Assembly: GCA_949284715.1 (NCBI GenBank)
Contig: CASDWH010000004.1
Coordinates: 1-32,363 of the forward strand
Direction: 5' to 3'
DNA length: 32,363 bases
Origin: an uncultured bacterium
GTDB taxonomy: Bacteria; Cyanobacteriota; Vampirovibrionia; Gastranaerophilales; Gastranaerophilaceae
Shown: positions 23,869 to 32,363 of the stretch, piece by piece
How the letters are laid out: the number at the start of each line of letters is the position of its first letter
How positions within the stretch are numbered: position 1 is the first letter of the stretch
Made by a program: the position numbers and the translations under genes
The notes under the pieces: generated by a model
Seen by the model: the letters and a program-made list of their open reading frames with translations, nothing else
Told to the model about the DNA's origin: nothing
Database searches by the model: none

Positions 23869-24228
23869 ATGTACGCAATAGTCGAAACAGGCGGAAAACA
23901 GTACAAAGTTGAAGAAGGCCGCTACGTTGATGTAGAACTTCTCGGTGCTGATAAAGATGCCAAAATAGTTTTTGATAAGGTTGTTATGCTGGTTAACGGC
24001 AAAAAATCAAAGGTTGGTCAGCCTTATGTAGATAATGCCTCTGTTGAAGGTGTTGTACTTAAAAATGACCGGGCTAAGAAAATTATTGTTTTCAAACAAA
24101 GACCTAAAAAAGGGTATAGAAGAAAACAAGGTCACAGACAAGGGTTTTGCAGAGTTATGATTAACAAAATCAGAACAACTGCACAAAAATCTAAATCAGC
24201 AGAAGCAGCAGAATCTGCGGAAGCATAG
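23869..24228 (+). CDS. rplU: 50S ribosomal protein L21
   Basis: 119 residues with SD AAAGGA 8 nt before ATG. The N-terminus [20 protein letters not shown] is the L21 signature. The C-terminal RNA-binding segment [15 protein letters not shown]-like sequence ([19 protein letters not shown]) is also diagnostic. A ~18-residue Ala/Glu/Ser tail ([11 protein letters not shown]) extends past the core L21 fold (about 103 residues) and is probably disordered. It binds 23S rRNA domain I. It is followed 24 bp later by rpmA, the near-universal pairing. Confidence 0.97.
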   Translation: MYAIVETGGKQYKVEEGRYVDVELLGADKDAKIVFDKVVMLVNGKKSKVGQPYVDNASVEGVVLKNDRAKKIIVFKQRPKKGYRRKQGHRQGFCRVMINKIRTTAQKSKSAEAAESAEA

Positions 24229-24252
24229 TTAAAAGTATAGGAGAATATAACA

Positions 24253-24507
24253 ATGGCACATAAAAAAGGTATGGGTTCTACCCGAAACGGAAGAGATTCC
24301 GAAGCCAAGCGCCTTGGTGTTAAAAAATTCGGCGGTGAACTCGTTAAGGCAGGAAATATTATTGTTCGCCAGAGAGGAACAAAATTCCACCCGGGTAATA
24401 ATGTAGGCATCGGCAGCGATGATACGTTATATGCATTAATTGACGGTCAGGTGAAATTTGAAACTCACAGACGCGATAGAAAACAGGTTAGCGTATACAG
24501 CGCATAA
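24253..24507 (+). CDS. rpmA: 50S ribosomal protein L27
   Basis: 84 residues with SD AGGAG 8 nt before ATG. The sequence begins [20 protein letters not shown], which is the mature-type N-terminus that reaches the peptidyl transferase centre. There is no N-terminal leader requiring cleavage of the kind found in many Firmicutes (which end in F before AHKKG), consistent with a non-Firmicute host. [22 protein letters not shown] is the family core. The obg/cgtA GTPase often found after rpmA is absent; instead a terminator follows. Confidence 0.97.
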   Translation: MAHKKGMGSTRNGRDSEAKRLGVKKFGGELVKAGNIIVRQRGTKFHPGNNVGIGSDDTLYALIDGQVKFETHRRDRKQVSVYSA

Positions 24508-24512
24508 ACACT

Positions 24513-24542
24513 AAAAAACCTCCTTTAAAAGGAGGTTTTTTA
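24513..24542. terminator. bidirectional terminator between rpmA and ftsQ
   Basis: AAAACCTCC and GGAGGTTTT form a 9-bp perfect stem with a short TTTAA-type loop, flanked by A-run on the left and T-run on the right. It can stop both the rightward rplU-rpmA transcript and the leftward murC-murB-ddl-ftsQ transcript, which converge here. Confidence 0.85.
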
Positions 24543-24546
24543 TAAA

Positions 24547-25410
24547 CTATTCATCAAGCTTTATATAATTTGTTTCTTCCCATCTAAGGTCTATATATTT
24601 AACTTTTTTATTGAGCATTTTCACCTGCGGCAGAAGAGAAGGCAGGCGTGCTATCCGGTTCATAGTAGTAGTTGAAATTTTACCAAGCCTTATATTAACA
24701 GTAGGGATTTTAATATAAATATCATCGGGATCTTTATAGTCAATATATTCAACCGGCTCCCCTGATAAATCTTCAACTGATTGTGCTATTGTCCTGAATA
24801 TTCTTACCTTTGATTCATCCCAGCTCCGATAATCATCTTTTGTACCATAGGTCAAAACCAACCAGGTTTTATAAGTAGTATCAAGCGGCATATATTCCCG
24901 GCCTATAAGAGTTCCGTCAACCGAGAAAAATGCAATCGGCGCAACATTAACCTCAGGAGAAATTGTCAAAATCGGTGTCCGTTCTATTATAATAATTTGC
25001 AGTCTGGCCGGAAACCAGAAGCGCCTGATATAAACATCTTGAACAGGTTCCAGATGCATAATACTTTCTTTCAAATTATCAGTTTTTACCATAAAAATCG
25101 GATCAGACGGTACCGGATTACACCTCAAAGCCGCAAGAATTTTATATGATGGAACTATTCTGTTGTTAATAATTTCAAGAGATGGATTGTCAACTTTATC
25201 AAAAGCATGCGGACTTAATTTCCACTGGGGAAGTTTTATTATTCCGTAGCAAAGTCCGATTAGCAGTACAACGATAATAAATTTCAAAAAAGCCCGTATT
25301 TTTTTTAGACGTTTCTTTTGATACTTAACTTTACGCTGCATTTGCGCTTGTTTTAAACGTCTTAGTTGATTTTCTTTGGTTATTTGAAATTCATCATCAC
25401 TTTTAGCCAT
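24547..25410 (-). CDS. ftsQ: cell division protein FtsQ/DivIB
   Basis: 287 residues. The cytoplasmic N-terminus is basic (residues 1-40, KRLKKIRA). One membrane segment lies at about 42-60 (LKFIIVVLLIGLCYGIIKL). A POTRA-type domain covers ~85-150 (YKILAALRCNPVPSDPIFMVKTDNL then VQDVYIRRFWFPARLQIIIIERTPIL), and a beta domain follows (FFSVDGTLIGREYM). These fit FtsQ/DivIB, the bitopic divisome scaffold that holds FtsL and FtsB at the septum. It begins with a one-base stop/start overlap with ddl. Conservation of this family is low, so the call rests on domain order and context, both clear. Confidence 0.9.
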   Translation of the reverse strand: MAKSDDEFQITKENQLRRLKQAQMQRKVKYQKKRLKKIRAFLKFIIVVLLIGLCYGIIKLPQWKLSPHAFDKVDNPSLEIINNRIVPSYKILAALRCNPVPSDPIFMVKTDNLKESIMHLEPVQDVYIRRFWFPARLQIIIIERTPILTISPEVNVAPIAFFSVDGTLIGREYMPLDTTYKTWLVLTYGTKDDYRSWDESKVRIFRTIAQSVEDLSGEPVEYIDYKDPDDIYIKIPTVNIRLGKISTTTMNRIARLPSLLPQVKMLNKKVKYIDLRWEETNYIKLDE

Positions 25411-26348
25411 TATTTACTAAGTCCTGCGCTATTTAAAATAAGTTCTACAAGTTCATCAAATCCTATACCGCAAGCCGCAGCCTGAGCCGGTAAATCGCTT
25501 GTATCCGTCATACCCGGACTGGTATTAATTTCTAATACATATGGTACACCATCTGATATTAAAAAGTCTACACGTGCAACTCCGCTGCAAGCGCAAGCTT
25601 CAAAAGCTTTTATCGTAATCTCCTTAATTTTCTTTGTGAGTTCTTCGCTTATTTGCGCCGGCAAAATAAATTCTGTCATACCTTTAGTATATTTTGCTTC
25701 ATAATCATACCATTCATTCTTAGGTCTGAATTCAAGAACTTCTGTTGCAAAAATTTTACCATCTTTTTCCAGAACACCAACTGTAGCACTTATACCTTCT
25801 TTGTATTCTTCAATTAAAATATCCGGATTATATTTTACAGCTTCCTCGCATGCCTTGATTAATTCTACCGGATTATTAACTTTATTCATTCCAAAGCTTG
25901 AACCTTCACTTACAGGCTTAACCATTAACGGATAATTAAGTTCAGCGACAGCATTGCGGACATCAATCTTACTATTAGCAGTCTGTAATATTGAATTAAT
26001 TAAAGGTATACCCGCATTTTTAAGCAATCTTTTAGTATATTCCTTATTCATACAAACTGCACTGGACATAACGCCGCAACCCGTATATGGTATTTTCATA
26101 ATCTCTAAAAGCCCCTGAATGCAGCCATCCTCTCCATATTTACCGTGAAGGGCATTATAAGCGTAATCATAACCTTTTAAAATTTGTGCAATATTATTAT
26201 CAACAATCACAAGCTGCGCGTTCACATATCCGAGACGTTTTAATGCTTCATAGCAATTTTTACCGGAACGCATTGAAACCTCTTTTTCTGTAGACATACC
26301 GCCGCAAAGAACCGCTATTTTAGCATTTTTGGATATAATACCCTGCAT
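25410..26348 (-). CDS. ddl: D-alanine--D-alanine ligase
   Basis: 312 residues, standard length, with SD GAGGA before ATG. It makes D-Ala-D-Ala for the peptidoglycan stem from two D-Ala and ATP. The first D-Ala site is near GGMSTEKEVSMRSG (16-29). The ATP-grasp core includes YPLMVKPVSEGSSFGM and the loop WYDYEAKYTKG. The YDYEAKY Tyr is typical of D-Ala-D-Ala enzymes rather than D-Ala-D-Lac ligases (VanA type). The Mg-binding end is VARVDFLISDG, PYVLEINTSPGMT. The start overlaps murB by 34 bp, so these two are translationally coupled. Confidence 0.96.
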   Translation of the reverse strand: MQGIISKNAKIAVLCGGMSTEKEVSMRSGKNCYEALKRLGYVNAQLVIVDNNIAQILKGYDYAYNALHGKYGEDGCIQGLLEIMKIPYTGCGVMSSAVCMNKEYTKRLLKNAGIPLINSILQTANSKIDVRNAVAELNYPLMVKPVSEGSSFGMNKVNNPVELIKACEEAVKYNPDILIEEYKEGISATVGVLEKDGKIFATEVLEFRPKNEWYDYEAKYTKGMTEFILPAQISEELTKKIKEITIKAFEACACSGVARVDFLISDGVPYVLEINTSPGMTDTSDLPAQAAACGIGFDELVELILNSAGLSK

Positions 26349-27229
26349 ATTTCTTCCTCTCTTTTAGTCATTTCTCCGGCATAAATTACCTCCGGAGCAA
26401 GTTCTATATTATAACATTCTTTTACTTTATTATACATCTTCAACATTAATTCAAGTACATCTAAACTTGAAGCATTGCCTTTATTAATTATAAAATTAGC
26501 ATGGGTTTCCCAGGTTTTGGCATTTCCGTCATCAAACCCTTTCATGCCGGCCTTATCAAGGAGCCTGCCCGCACTATCATTTTGCGGATTTTTAAATGAA
26601 CAGCCCGCATTAGGATAAGCCATAGAAGGCTGGGTCTGTTTTCTTGCAGAAAGATTGCGTTCCATAAGCTCTTTTATTTTTTCGGCATCTGCTCTTTTTA
26701 GTTCAAATACAGCATCCAGTAATACATACTGTCCGGTTTGGAGTAGTGATTGTTTATAAGCAAAATTCATATTCTCCTTATAAAGAGTCACAACCGATTT
26801 CGATTTTCTGTCAAAACACCTTGCAGAAACAAAACAGTCTGACGTAAACTGGCCGTGAGCCGAGGCGTTCATATAAACATTTCCTCCGATACTACCGGGG
26901 AAAGCTATAAAAAACTCAATTCCGCTCAAACCTTCTTTCAGGGCTAATTGTGATAAAAACGCTCCGGAAACACCGCATCCGGCAATGATTCTGTTCCCGT
27001 CAACAATGGACACTTTCATTTGCTTTGTACAGATAACACTGCCTTTTATCCCCTGCGAAGATATAAGCAGGTTAGAGCCTGAGCCAATAACAAAAGCTTC
27101 CGGATAAGTTTTTAAAACATCAATGAACTGATCTGTAGTTTCCGGAAAAAATATTTTATCGCATTTTCCACCAATTTTAAATGTAGTAAGCCGTGCAAGT
27201 TCAAAATTTTCATTTACTTTACAGACCAT
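26315..27229 (-). CDS. murB: UDP-N-acetylenolpyruvoylglucosamine reductase
   Basis: 304 residues (type II size) with SD GAGGA before ATG. It reduces UDP-GlcNAc-enolpyruvate to UDP-MurNAc with FAD and NADPH in the cytoplasm. FAD-binding motifs: IGSGSNLL (48-55), AFPGSIGGNVYMNAS (109-123). The FAYKQS segment (156-161) holds a substrate Tyr/Lys. In YPNAGCSFKNP (205-215) the proton donor position is Cys210 where E. coli has Ser, a known variant. SAGRLLDKAGMKG and HANFIIN follow, and Glu280 (APEVIYAG) is the final catalytic Glu. It overlaps murC by 16 bp. Confidence 0.96.
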   Translation of the reverse strand: MVCKVNENFELARLTTFKIGGKCDKIFFPETTDQFIDVLKTYPEAFVIGSGSNLLISSQGIKGSVICTKQMKVSIVDGNRIIAGCGVSGAFLSQLALKEGLSGIEFFIAFPGSIGGNVYMNASAHGQFTSDCFVSARCFDRKSKSVVTLYKENMNFAYKQSLLQTGQYVLLDAVFELKRADAEKIKELMERNLSARKQTQPSMAYPNAGCSFKNPQNDSAGRLLDKAGMKGFDDGNAKTWETHANFIINKGNASSLDVLELMLKMYNKVKECYNIELAPEVIYAGEMTKREEEICRVLYPKMLK

Positions 27230-28581
27230 ACTATTTCCTCGTTTGCTTTTAAAAGTTCTTTACCAAGAGTTGTTATAGTTCCGGCCCCCAGACCAACTAC
27301 TATATCTCCTGATTTTAATGTCGGAAGCAATTTTTTAGCAACTTCCCCGATTGTTCCAGAATAATTCTCAGCACCATCAAACCCTTTTACAAACTCGGCA
27401 GAATTAACTCCTTCAATTGCATCTTCTGAAGCAGAATATACATCAGTAACCACAACTCTTGAAGCTGACGGGAATGCTGTTTTAAACTCTTGCCAGAATG
27501 CTTTAAGCCTTGTATAACGGTGCGGCTGGAAAACTGCAACAATATTTTTATCGGGATTTGCAGTTCTAAGCGCACCGAGTGCGGCTTTAATTTCTGTAGG
27601 ATGGTGAGCATAATCATCATATACTGTTACACCGTTAATTTCACATATTTTCTGCAAACGTCTGCCCATGCCGGAAAATGTTTCAAAATACGGAATAAGC
27701 AGCTTAACATCTACACCGGCAGTAGTTAGAGCGGCAATAACAGAAAGCGCATTATAAATATTATGCCTGCCAGGAATAGTAAGTTTTACTGTATAAACAA
27801 ATTCTCCGTTATGATAAACATCAAAAATAGAATGTGTGTCACTGAATACAATATTTTTTGCCATAAAGTCAGCACTGCTGCTTAATCCGAAAGTCACACA
27901 CCTGTTTGTAAATTTCAAAGCGCTAACTCCATTATCATCTGAATTTGCTATTACAATGGTATTTTGAAGCTTTTTAAGATATGAATTAAAAGTTGTTAAA
28001 AGAGAACTTAATCCCTCTTTATAATAATCGAGGTGATCGGCTTCAAGATTATTGACTACAAGGATATCCGGCTGATACTTAACAATTGTGCCGTCGCTTT
28101 CATCAAGTTCAGCAATAAAGAAATCATCGGAAGAATAATGGGCGTTTGTTGAAATTTCAGGAATTATCCCGCCGACAACGTATGACGGATTCAATCCGCC
28201 TTTTGCCAGAACATAGGAAGCAAGTCCGCTTGTAGTAGTTTTTCCGTGTGTTCCAGAAAATCCAATAAATTTACCTTGTATGCGGGATAGTTTTTCTAAC
28301 AAATCCGAACGGTGTAAAATCTGCATCCCTTCTCTTTTTGCTTTAAGCAGTTCAGGGTTATTTTCCCTTATTGCAGAACTAACCACGACTATTGAATCCT
28401 GCGGCAAATTCTCTTCATTGTGACCGATATGAATATCTGCCCCCATATCTTTAAGTTTTGTTATATATTTACTTTCGCAGATATCGGAACCTGAAACCTT
28501 ACAGCCGGACTCAAGAAGATATTTTGCAAGTCCGCTCATTCCAATACCGCCAACAGCTATAAAATGATAATTCTTATCCAC
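27214..28581 (-). CDS. murC: UDP-N-acetylmuramate--L-alanine ligase
   Basis: 455 residues from GTG 28581. I chose this start because AGAGG lies 5 nt upstream and the product begins directly at the conserved KNYHFIAVGGIGMSGLA; an in-frame TTG 24 bp further up has no SD. It adds L-Ala to UDP-MurNAc using ATP. The Rossmann start is VGGIGMSGLAK (10-20), the ATP P-loop is FSGTHGKTTTS, ELDESDGT and NLEADHLDYY follow, and YDDYAHHPTEI is the MurC signature. It is the first gene of a four-gene operon: murC-murB-ddl-ftsQ. This is the first committed Mur ligase step, so the operon joins wall precursor synthesis with division. Confidence 0.96.
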   Translation of the reverse strand: MDKNYHFIAVGGIGMSGLAKYLLESGCKVSGSDICESKYITKLKDMGADIHIGHNEENLPQDSIVVVSSAIRENNPELLKAKREGMQILHRSDLLEKLSRIQGKFIGFSGTHGKTTTSGLASYVLAKGGLNPSYVVGGIIPEISTNAHYSSDDFFIAELDESDGTIVKYQPDILVVNNLEADHLDYYKEGLSSLLTTFNSYLKKLQNTIVIANSDDNGVSALKFTNRCVTFGLSSSADFMAKNIVFSDTHSIFDVYHNGEFVYTVKLTIPGRHNIYNALSVIAALTTAGVDVKLLIPYFETFSGMGRRLQKICEINGVTVYDDYAHHPTEIKAALGALRTANPDKNIVAVFQPHRYTRLKAFWQEFKTAFPSASRVVVTDVYSASEDAIEGVNSAEFVKGFDGAENYSGTIGEVAKKLLPTLKSGDIVVGLGAGTITTLGKELLKANEEIVWSVK

Positions 28582-28606
28582 GTTTACCTCTATAATACCA
28601 AACAAT

Positions 28607-28633
28607 ATTATAGTATAAAGACAGCGAGTGCAA
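28607..28633 (-). promoter_or_regulatory. candidate promoter of the murC operon
   Basis: On the minus strand TTGCAC (28633-28628) and TATAAT (28612-28607) with a 15-nt spacer. The -10 is consensus but the spacer is short, so activity may be low or need activation. It lies between murC and the convergent-reading end of the autotransporter gene. Confidence 0.35.
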
Positions 28634-28642
28634 CAGCATTAA

Positions 28643-31600
28643 TTAAAATCTGTATTCAAGTTCACCCTGGAATCCAATGCCGGCTCTGCCGACATTTCGT
28701 ATAATAACTTGTCCAAATAAAGACAACCTGTCTGTAAGTTCTTTGCTTACCCCAAACCCGTATTGCAGATAGCCCCTATCCATCCAAATTTCAGGAAGAT
28801 TAACACCGCCTGCATTGCCGGTAACACCGCCTACACAGTTATATACATAAGCAACCGTTGCAAACAAATTCCATGTTTCCTGCTGCCATATAAAATTAAC
28901 ACCGGGTGCAACATTTAATCCGTTGAGAGTACCTGTTGCCATACCGATTTGACCATAATTTGACTGCCAGCTTTGACCGCCGAAGAAGTTGTAAGAAACA
29001 GTGGCAGAAGGCTGAATAATTAAATGATCTTTAATCCGCCAATTATAAGCAGCTTTTATCGCTGTACCTGCATAATAATTTATATCCTGATCGGTATTCC
29101 CGCGGACACTCATATCCACATTATACAAACTTGCATAACCTAAAACAGATGCTATCCAGTTTTTGTTAAAGAAGGTACCCATGGCACCAATTTGACCGCC
29201 ATTTTCATACGCGCTTACACCTTCAAAAGACTGGTGAGCGCCGATATAACCCATATAAACTGTTGGTATCCAGCTCCATCCTTTTCCAATATCAAAAGTT
29301 CCCATATCAACGCCGACAAGAGAACCATAGGCACTGTTTTCAACATCCAAATCTTCGGACATTCTGAGTGTTTCAAAATTACCATAAGTTTTAACCCATA
29401 TACCGGAATCACGTCTTGTATATTCATATCCGGGCAAAGTCTTTGTATCTTCGATTGCTGTACGATTAGCAATCAATGAATTAGTAAGAGTTTGAGGAGT
29501 AAGAGTCACTCTGTCAAATAAAATATCATTAACAACTAACTGATTCATTAACTGTGATACAGAAACAACCTGCCCCCTAAAGGACTGCTTGTTATACCCT
29601 GTAACATTCAGTAAGTATGAACCGTCATTTGCATCTGATGCGAACAATCTGTATGTATTAACGGGTGTAACTAACTCATTTGCTGTCGTTGTAAATTTGA
29701 CATTTTCACCTATTTCATCCGCATCAAATATTTTTCCTAAATCAACTGTTTGTGAAGGAACTGTTGCATTAGGAAGGCTTTGAACCAAATTAAAATCGGA
29801 GATATTAATTATTGCTTCTTTAGATGTATCTGTTGATGCTATTGATGTAAAGTCAAATGAATCAGCTTCATATGTTCCATTAATGGCATCTTCATATATA
29901 TCTATTGTAAAATCGGCTCTGCCGTTTACGTTATCAACAATAAATCCGCCGAGAGTATTAACTTCTGCTGTATTATTTACTGATGAAATCAGGCCGGCTG
30001 ATTGGAGATTTATATTCTCATTGCCCCATGCTGAACCTAAATTCACTTTTGAACGATTATCAATTTTTATATCTCCGGATTTAAGGATATCATTTGTATC
30101 TTCATAGATAGTCAACACTGTATTTGCAAGAGATAGTGTTCCGCCGTTAACATCCAGATTATTTGATTTTATATTACCATCTGTTCCCAGACCTATTTCC
30201 GAATCAGAGAGAATCAGGTTTCCGGAATCAGAAAGATTAATTTTTCCATTCCATTTATCTGAAGATTCTGCTGTGCCTATACCGCCCAGATTCACTTTAC
30301 CTGATTCCAGATTAAGTCTGGTACCTGAAGCTATATTGACATTTGTAGAGGCTGCTATATTAGTATTGCCGGCTGTTGTTAGAGATGAATCATTTGTAAG
30401 GTTAAAATTAGAATTTCCGCTTGTTATTAATTCTGCGGTATGTTCCTGTCCGTTTGCAATCGTTAATGTTCCCTTATCGCCAAGCTGCACCGAAGAATTA
30501 CCGGTAATCGAACTCAGTTCATCATTCAGAGTTAATGCGCCTCCGTTGTTTATTGACAGAGTACCGCCTGTTTGAATATATGAACTTCCGTTTTCTGTTT
30601 CATGTATAAAATTATCAGTTAAAACAAAACTGCCGGAGTTCATAACTACATCGCCCGCCCACTCATCTGCTGATGATGTATTGGCATCAAAAGTAACATT
30701 ACCGCCTGAGATATTTAATGTTGATGATTCATCTATTATTGTAGTTACACCCTTATTTATTACAAGGTTTTCACCAAGGGTCGTATCTGAGCCTAAGATT
30801 TTCAAAGTTCCGGACTGGGCTTCAAAAGAACCCGCATCAGAAACATTATCAAGTATTAAAGTTCCGTTATCGAGAGCTATTTCCCCTTCCCAGATATCAG
30901 AGCCGTCAACTGTCACAATCGCATCATTATTTATATTTAAATCTCCGTAAATTCCAAGTTCCGTTTCTGATATAATTTCTCCGCCGACAAGCGTTAAACC
31001 GCTGCCGTTATTAATATCTATAGTATTTGCTGTTGTATCGGTTTGAATTGAGAGAGTATTATTTTTACCATTATCTAAAACTATTGATGATGAATTTCCA
31101 AGGTTTATATCAGCGTTAGCTATCGTACTGCTGCCTGAGGCTTCCAATCTTGAATTATCAAGGGAAACATCACCGCCTGTTATAGAAGAGCCGCTGTTAA
31201 GAGTCAAACTACTTCCGTTTATATTAAGATTACCGCCGGTTTGATTATATGTAGAATTTTGCGAAGTAATTTTATCAACTGAAAGATTTAAATTACCGCC
31301 GGCAATACTTAAATTTCCATTCCAGACATCATTTTCACCTATATTAACAACCGTGTCCTGACCGGTGACAGACAAATTCCCTGTAAAATCGAGGATTGAA
31401 TCATCAGCAATTGTTCCTCCCGTCAAATTAAGTGATGAACCTGAGTTTACACCAATCATCGAACCTGAGCCGGCAGTAATACTACCCTCGTTTTGTGAAT
31501 TATTATTAAACACCAGATTGCCGCCGGTAATATTAACTATGCTATCTCCGGTTATTGAACTGCCGTTATTTACTGTTAAATCGGCGTTTAAATCAAGAGT

Positions 31601-32363
31601 CCCGCCGGTTTGTACAAATCCGGAGTCTGTAGATGTTTCTTTATCGGCAGACAGAGCTAAATTTCCGCCCGATAATGAAACATCACCATTCCAGTTATCG
31701 CCTGAATCTATTTGAACATTACCGCCTGCAATAGTCATACCTGAACCGGCATTAATATTTATATTTGCCCCGGAAGTTATATCACCATTTGAAACAGTTA
31801 ATTCAGAATTGCTGCTTATAGTAATATTCCCGCCGGATATAAGGTCATTCCGGTTATTCAAATCAAAATCACCGGCAATGGTTATATCACCTGCGGTTTG
31901 GGTTAATGAACCTATTTTGTCAGTAATTTCGGACACTACCAGATTACCGCCTGATACACTCACATCACCGAGCCAGATATCGCCGTCATCAAGTGAAAGA
32001 TTACCGCCTGTAACTGAAATATCACCGTTAGTATTAATATTAACATCAGTATTTGCAGTAACTGTCCCCTGCGAAATAGTTAGTGTTCCATTCTGAATTT
32101 CAAGTTCGCCGCCGGATATCAAATCTGAAGTATTATTCAAATCAAAATTCCCTGCAACCACTGTTTTACCGCCGGTTTGGTTCAAAATTCCGTTCTTATT
32201 TGCACCATCTGCGATTAAATTACCGTCAGTAACTTCTATAAGTCCGTTCCAGATATCTCCGCCGTTTACTGTTACACTCCCGCCGTTTACTGTTATTTGA
32301 CCGTCTTCTGTTATATTTATATTATTCCCTGCTTCTATTCGACCCGATGATACACTTAAATCA
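28643..32363 (-). CDS. autotransporter-like repetitive surface protein, partial (N-terminus beyond window end)
   Basis: The frame is open from the window end to the stop at 28643, giving about 1,239 residues with the start and signal peptide missing. The passenger (up to ~29,950) is Gly/Asn/Ser/Thr/Asp-rich and contains no clear Cys. It is made of degenerate beta-strand repeats such as QTGGTLDLNADLTV and NNGSSITGG. A D-x-W-x-G module recurs seven times (near plus positions 32,250, 31,975, 31,690, 31,320, 30,890, 30,660, 30,255). The C-terminal ~270 residues (from RRDSGIWVKTYGNF) form an autotransporter beta-barrel with alternating strands and terminal Phe (ELEYRF). This predicts export across an outer membrane and surface display of a beta-helix. 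Function (adhesion or other) is unknown. Confidence 0.85.
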   Translation of the reverse strand, partial: DLSVSSGRIEAGNNINITEDGQITVNGGSVTVNGGDIWNGLIEVTDGNLIADGANKNGILNQTGGKTVVAGNFDLNNTSDLISGGELEIQNGTLTISQGTVTANTDVNINTNGDISVTGGNLSLDDGDIWLGDVSVSGGNLVVSEITDKIGSLTQTAGDITIAGDFDLNNRNDLISGGNITISSNSELTVSNGDITSGANININAGSGMTIAGGNVQIDSGDNWNGDVSLSGGNLALSADKETSTDSGFVQTGGTLDLNADLTVNNGSSITGDSIVNITGGNLVFNNNSQNEGSITAGSGSMIGVNSGSSLNLTGGTIADDSILDFTGNLSVTGQDTVVNIGENDVWNGNLSIAGGNLNLSVDKITSQNSTYNQTGGNLNINGSSLTLNSGSSITGGDVSLDNSRLEASGSSTIANADINLGNSSSIVLDNGKNNTLSIQTDTTANTIDINNGSGLTLVGGEIISETELGIYGDLNINNDAIVTVDGSDIWEGEIALDNGTLILDNVSDAGSFEAQSGTLKILGSDTTLGENLVINKGVTTIIDESSTLNISGGNVTFDANTSSADEWAGDVVMNSGSFVLTDNFIHETENGSSYIQTGGTLSINNGGALTLNDELSSITGNSSVQLGDKGTLTIANGQEHTAELITSGNSNFNLTNDSSLTTAGNTNIAASTNVNIASGTRLNLESGKVNLGGIGTAESSDKWNGKINLSDSGNLILSDSEIGLGTDGNIKSNNLDVNGGTLSLANTVLTIYEDTNDILKSGDIKIDNRSKVNLGSAWGNENINLQSAGLISSVNNTAEVNTLGGFIVDNVNGRADFTIDIYEDAINGTYEADSFDFTSIASTDTSKEAIINISDFNLVQSLPNATVPSQTVDLGKIFDADEIGENVKFTTTANELVTPVNTYRLFASDANDGSYLLNVTGYNKQSFRGQVVSVSQLMNQLVVNDILFDRVTLTPQTLTNSLIANRTAIEDTKTLPGYEYTRRDSGIWVKTYGNFETLRMSEDLDVENSAYGSLVGVDMGTFDIGKGWSWIPTVYMGYIGAHQSFEGVSAYENGGQIGAMGTFFNKNWIASVLGYASLYNVDMSVRGNTDQDINYYAGTAIKAAYNWRIKDHLIIQPSATVSYNFFGGQSWQSNYGQIGMATGTLNGLNVAPGVNFIWQQETWNLFATVAYVYNCVGGVTGNAGGVNLPEIWMDRGYLQYGFGVSKELTDRLSLFGQVIIRNVGRAGIGFQGELEYRF

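Noticed and set aside
28582-28605. TTG start of murC adding eight residues
   Set aside because: No SD precedes it and it overlaps the predicted -10 region; GTG 28581 has AGAGG at 5 nt.
29192-32096. Several 64-116-residue plus-strand ORFs opposite the autotransporter gene
   Set aside because: They are antisense shadows of the repeat-rich gene (Pro/Ser/Val-rich because they are complements of Gly/Asn/Thr codons), with no SD.
1-32363. CRISPR arrays, tRNA, rRNA or insertion sequences
   Set aside because: No regularly spaced direct repeats, no tRNA cloverleaf pattern, no rRNA-like sequence and no transposase or terminal inverted repeats were seen on reading both strands.

Overview
The window looks like a chromosome piece from an AT-rich, anaerobic, diderm gut bacterium carrying a podovirus-like prophage at its left end. 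A non-photosynthetic cyanobacterial relative (Melainabacteria / Gastranaerophilales) is my best guess. The evidence for that is low GC, a C-terminal autotransporter-type beta-barrel ending in Phe (so an outer membrane), a ferredoxin-dependent 2-oxoacid oxidoreductase operon (fermentative anaerobe), and a protein with the short 'MRIQAI...F' type N-terminus I associate with that lineage. The taxonomic call is inference; no rRNA or other marker is present.

Region 1 (1 to about 10,360, all minus strand) is the late gene block of a short-tailed phage. Read in transcription order it has a small terminase-like protein, portal, scaffold, major capsid protein, head decoration protein, a small basic protein, a tail-tube A / head-adaptor-like protein, a GH108 lysozyme, a tail-tube B-like protein, a GNAT-like protein, a Ser/Thr/Asn-rich virion-type protein, a one-TM protein (holin/spanin candidate), a fibre-tip-like protein and a tail fibre that runs off the window. 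The order resembles T7 genes 8-9-10-11-12-13-14...17. No large terminase, integrase, repressor or replication gene is visible. A U8-tailed 10-bp hairpin sits between the decoration gene and the genes after it.

Region 2 (10,360-11,050) is an AT-rich non-coding gap of about 690 bp. It is the likely phage/host junction and holds an operator-like inverted repeat, a candidate leftward promoter and a weak terminator.

Region 3 (11,051-18,238, minus) is host. It has a four-subunit 2-oxoacid:ferredoxin oxidoreductase operon (Vor/Kor type) with a 16-bp palindrome on its promoter. Upstream and in the same direction lies a tight run: TPR lipo-/periplasmic-type protein, a 98-aa protein, the ribosome-assembly GTPase EngB, and two overlapping WYL-domain regulators.

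Region 4 (18,239-24,510, plus) starts at a divergent promoter region. It has XerC/D recombinase, TrkA and TrkH (potassium uptake; trkA may be leaderless), a lineage-type protein whose C-terminal half looks like a cryptic kinase fold, a 43-aa ORF with its own terminator, and rplU-rpmA (L21-L27) from a strong sigma70-type promoter, closed by a terminator.

Region 5 (24,547-28,581, minus) is a cell-wall/division operon, murC-murB-ddl-ftsQ, with overlapping genes. Region 6 (28,643 to the window end, minus) is the 3' part of a very large autotransporter-like surface protein made of degenerate beta-strand repeats.
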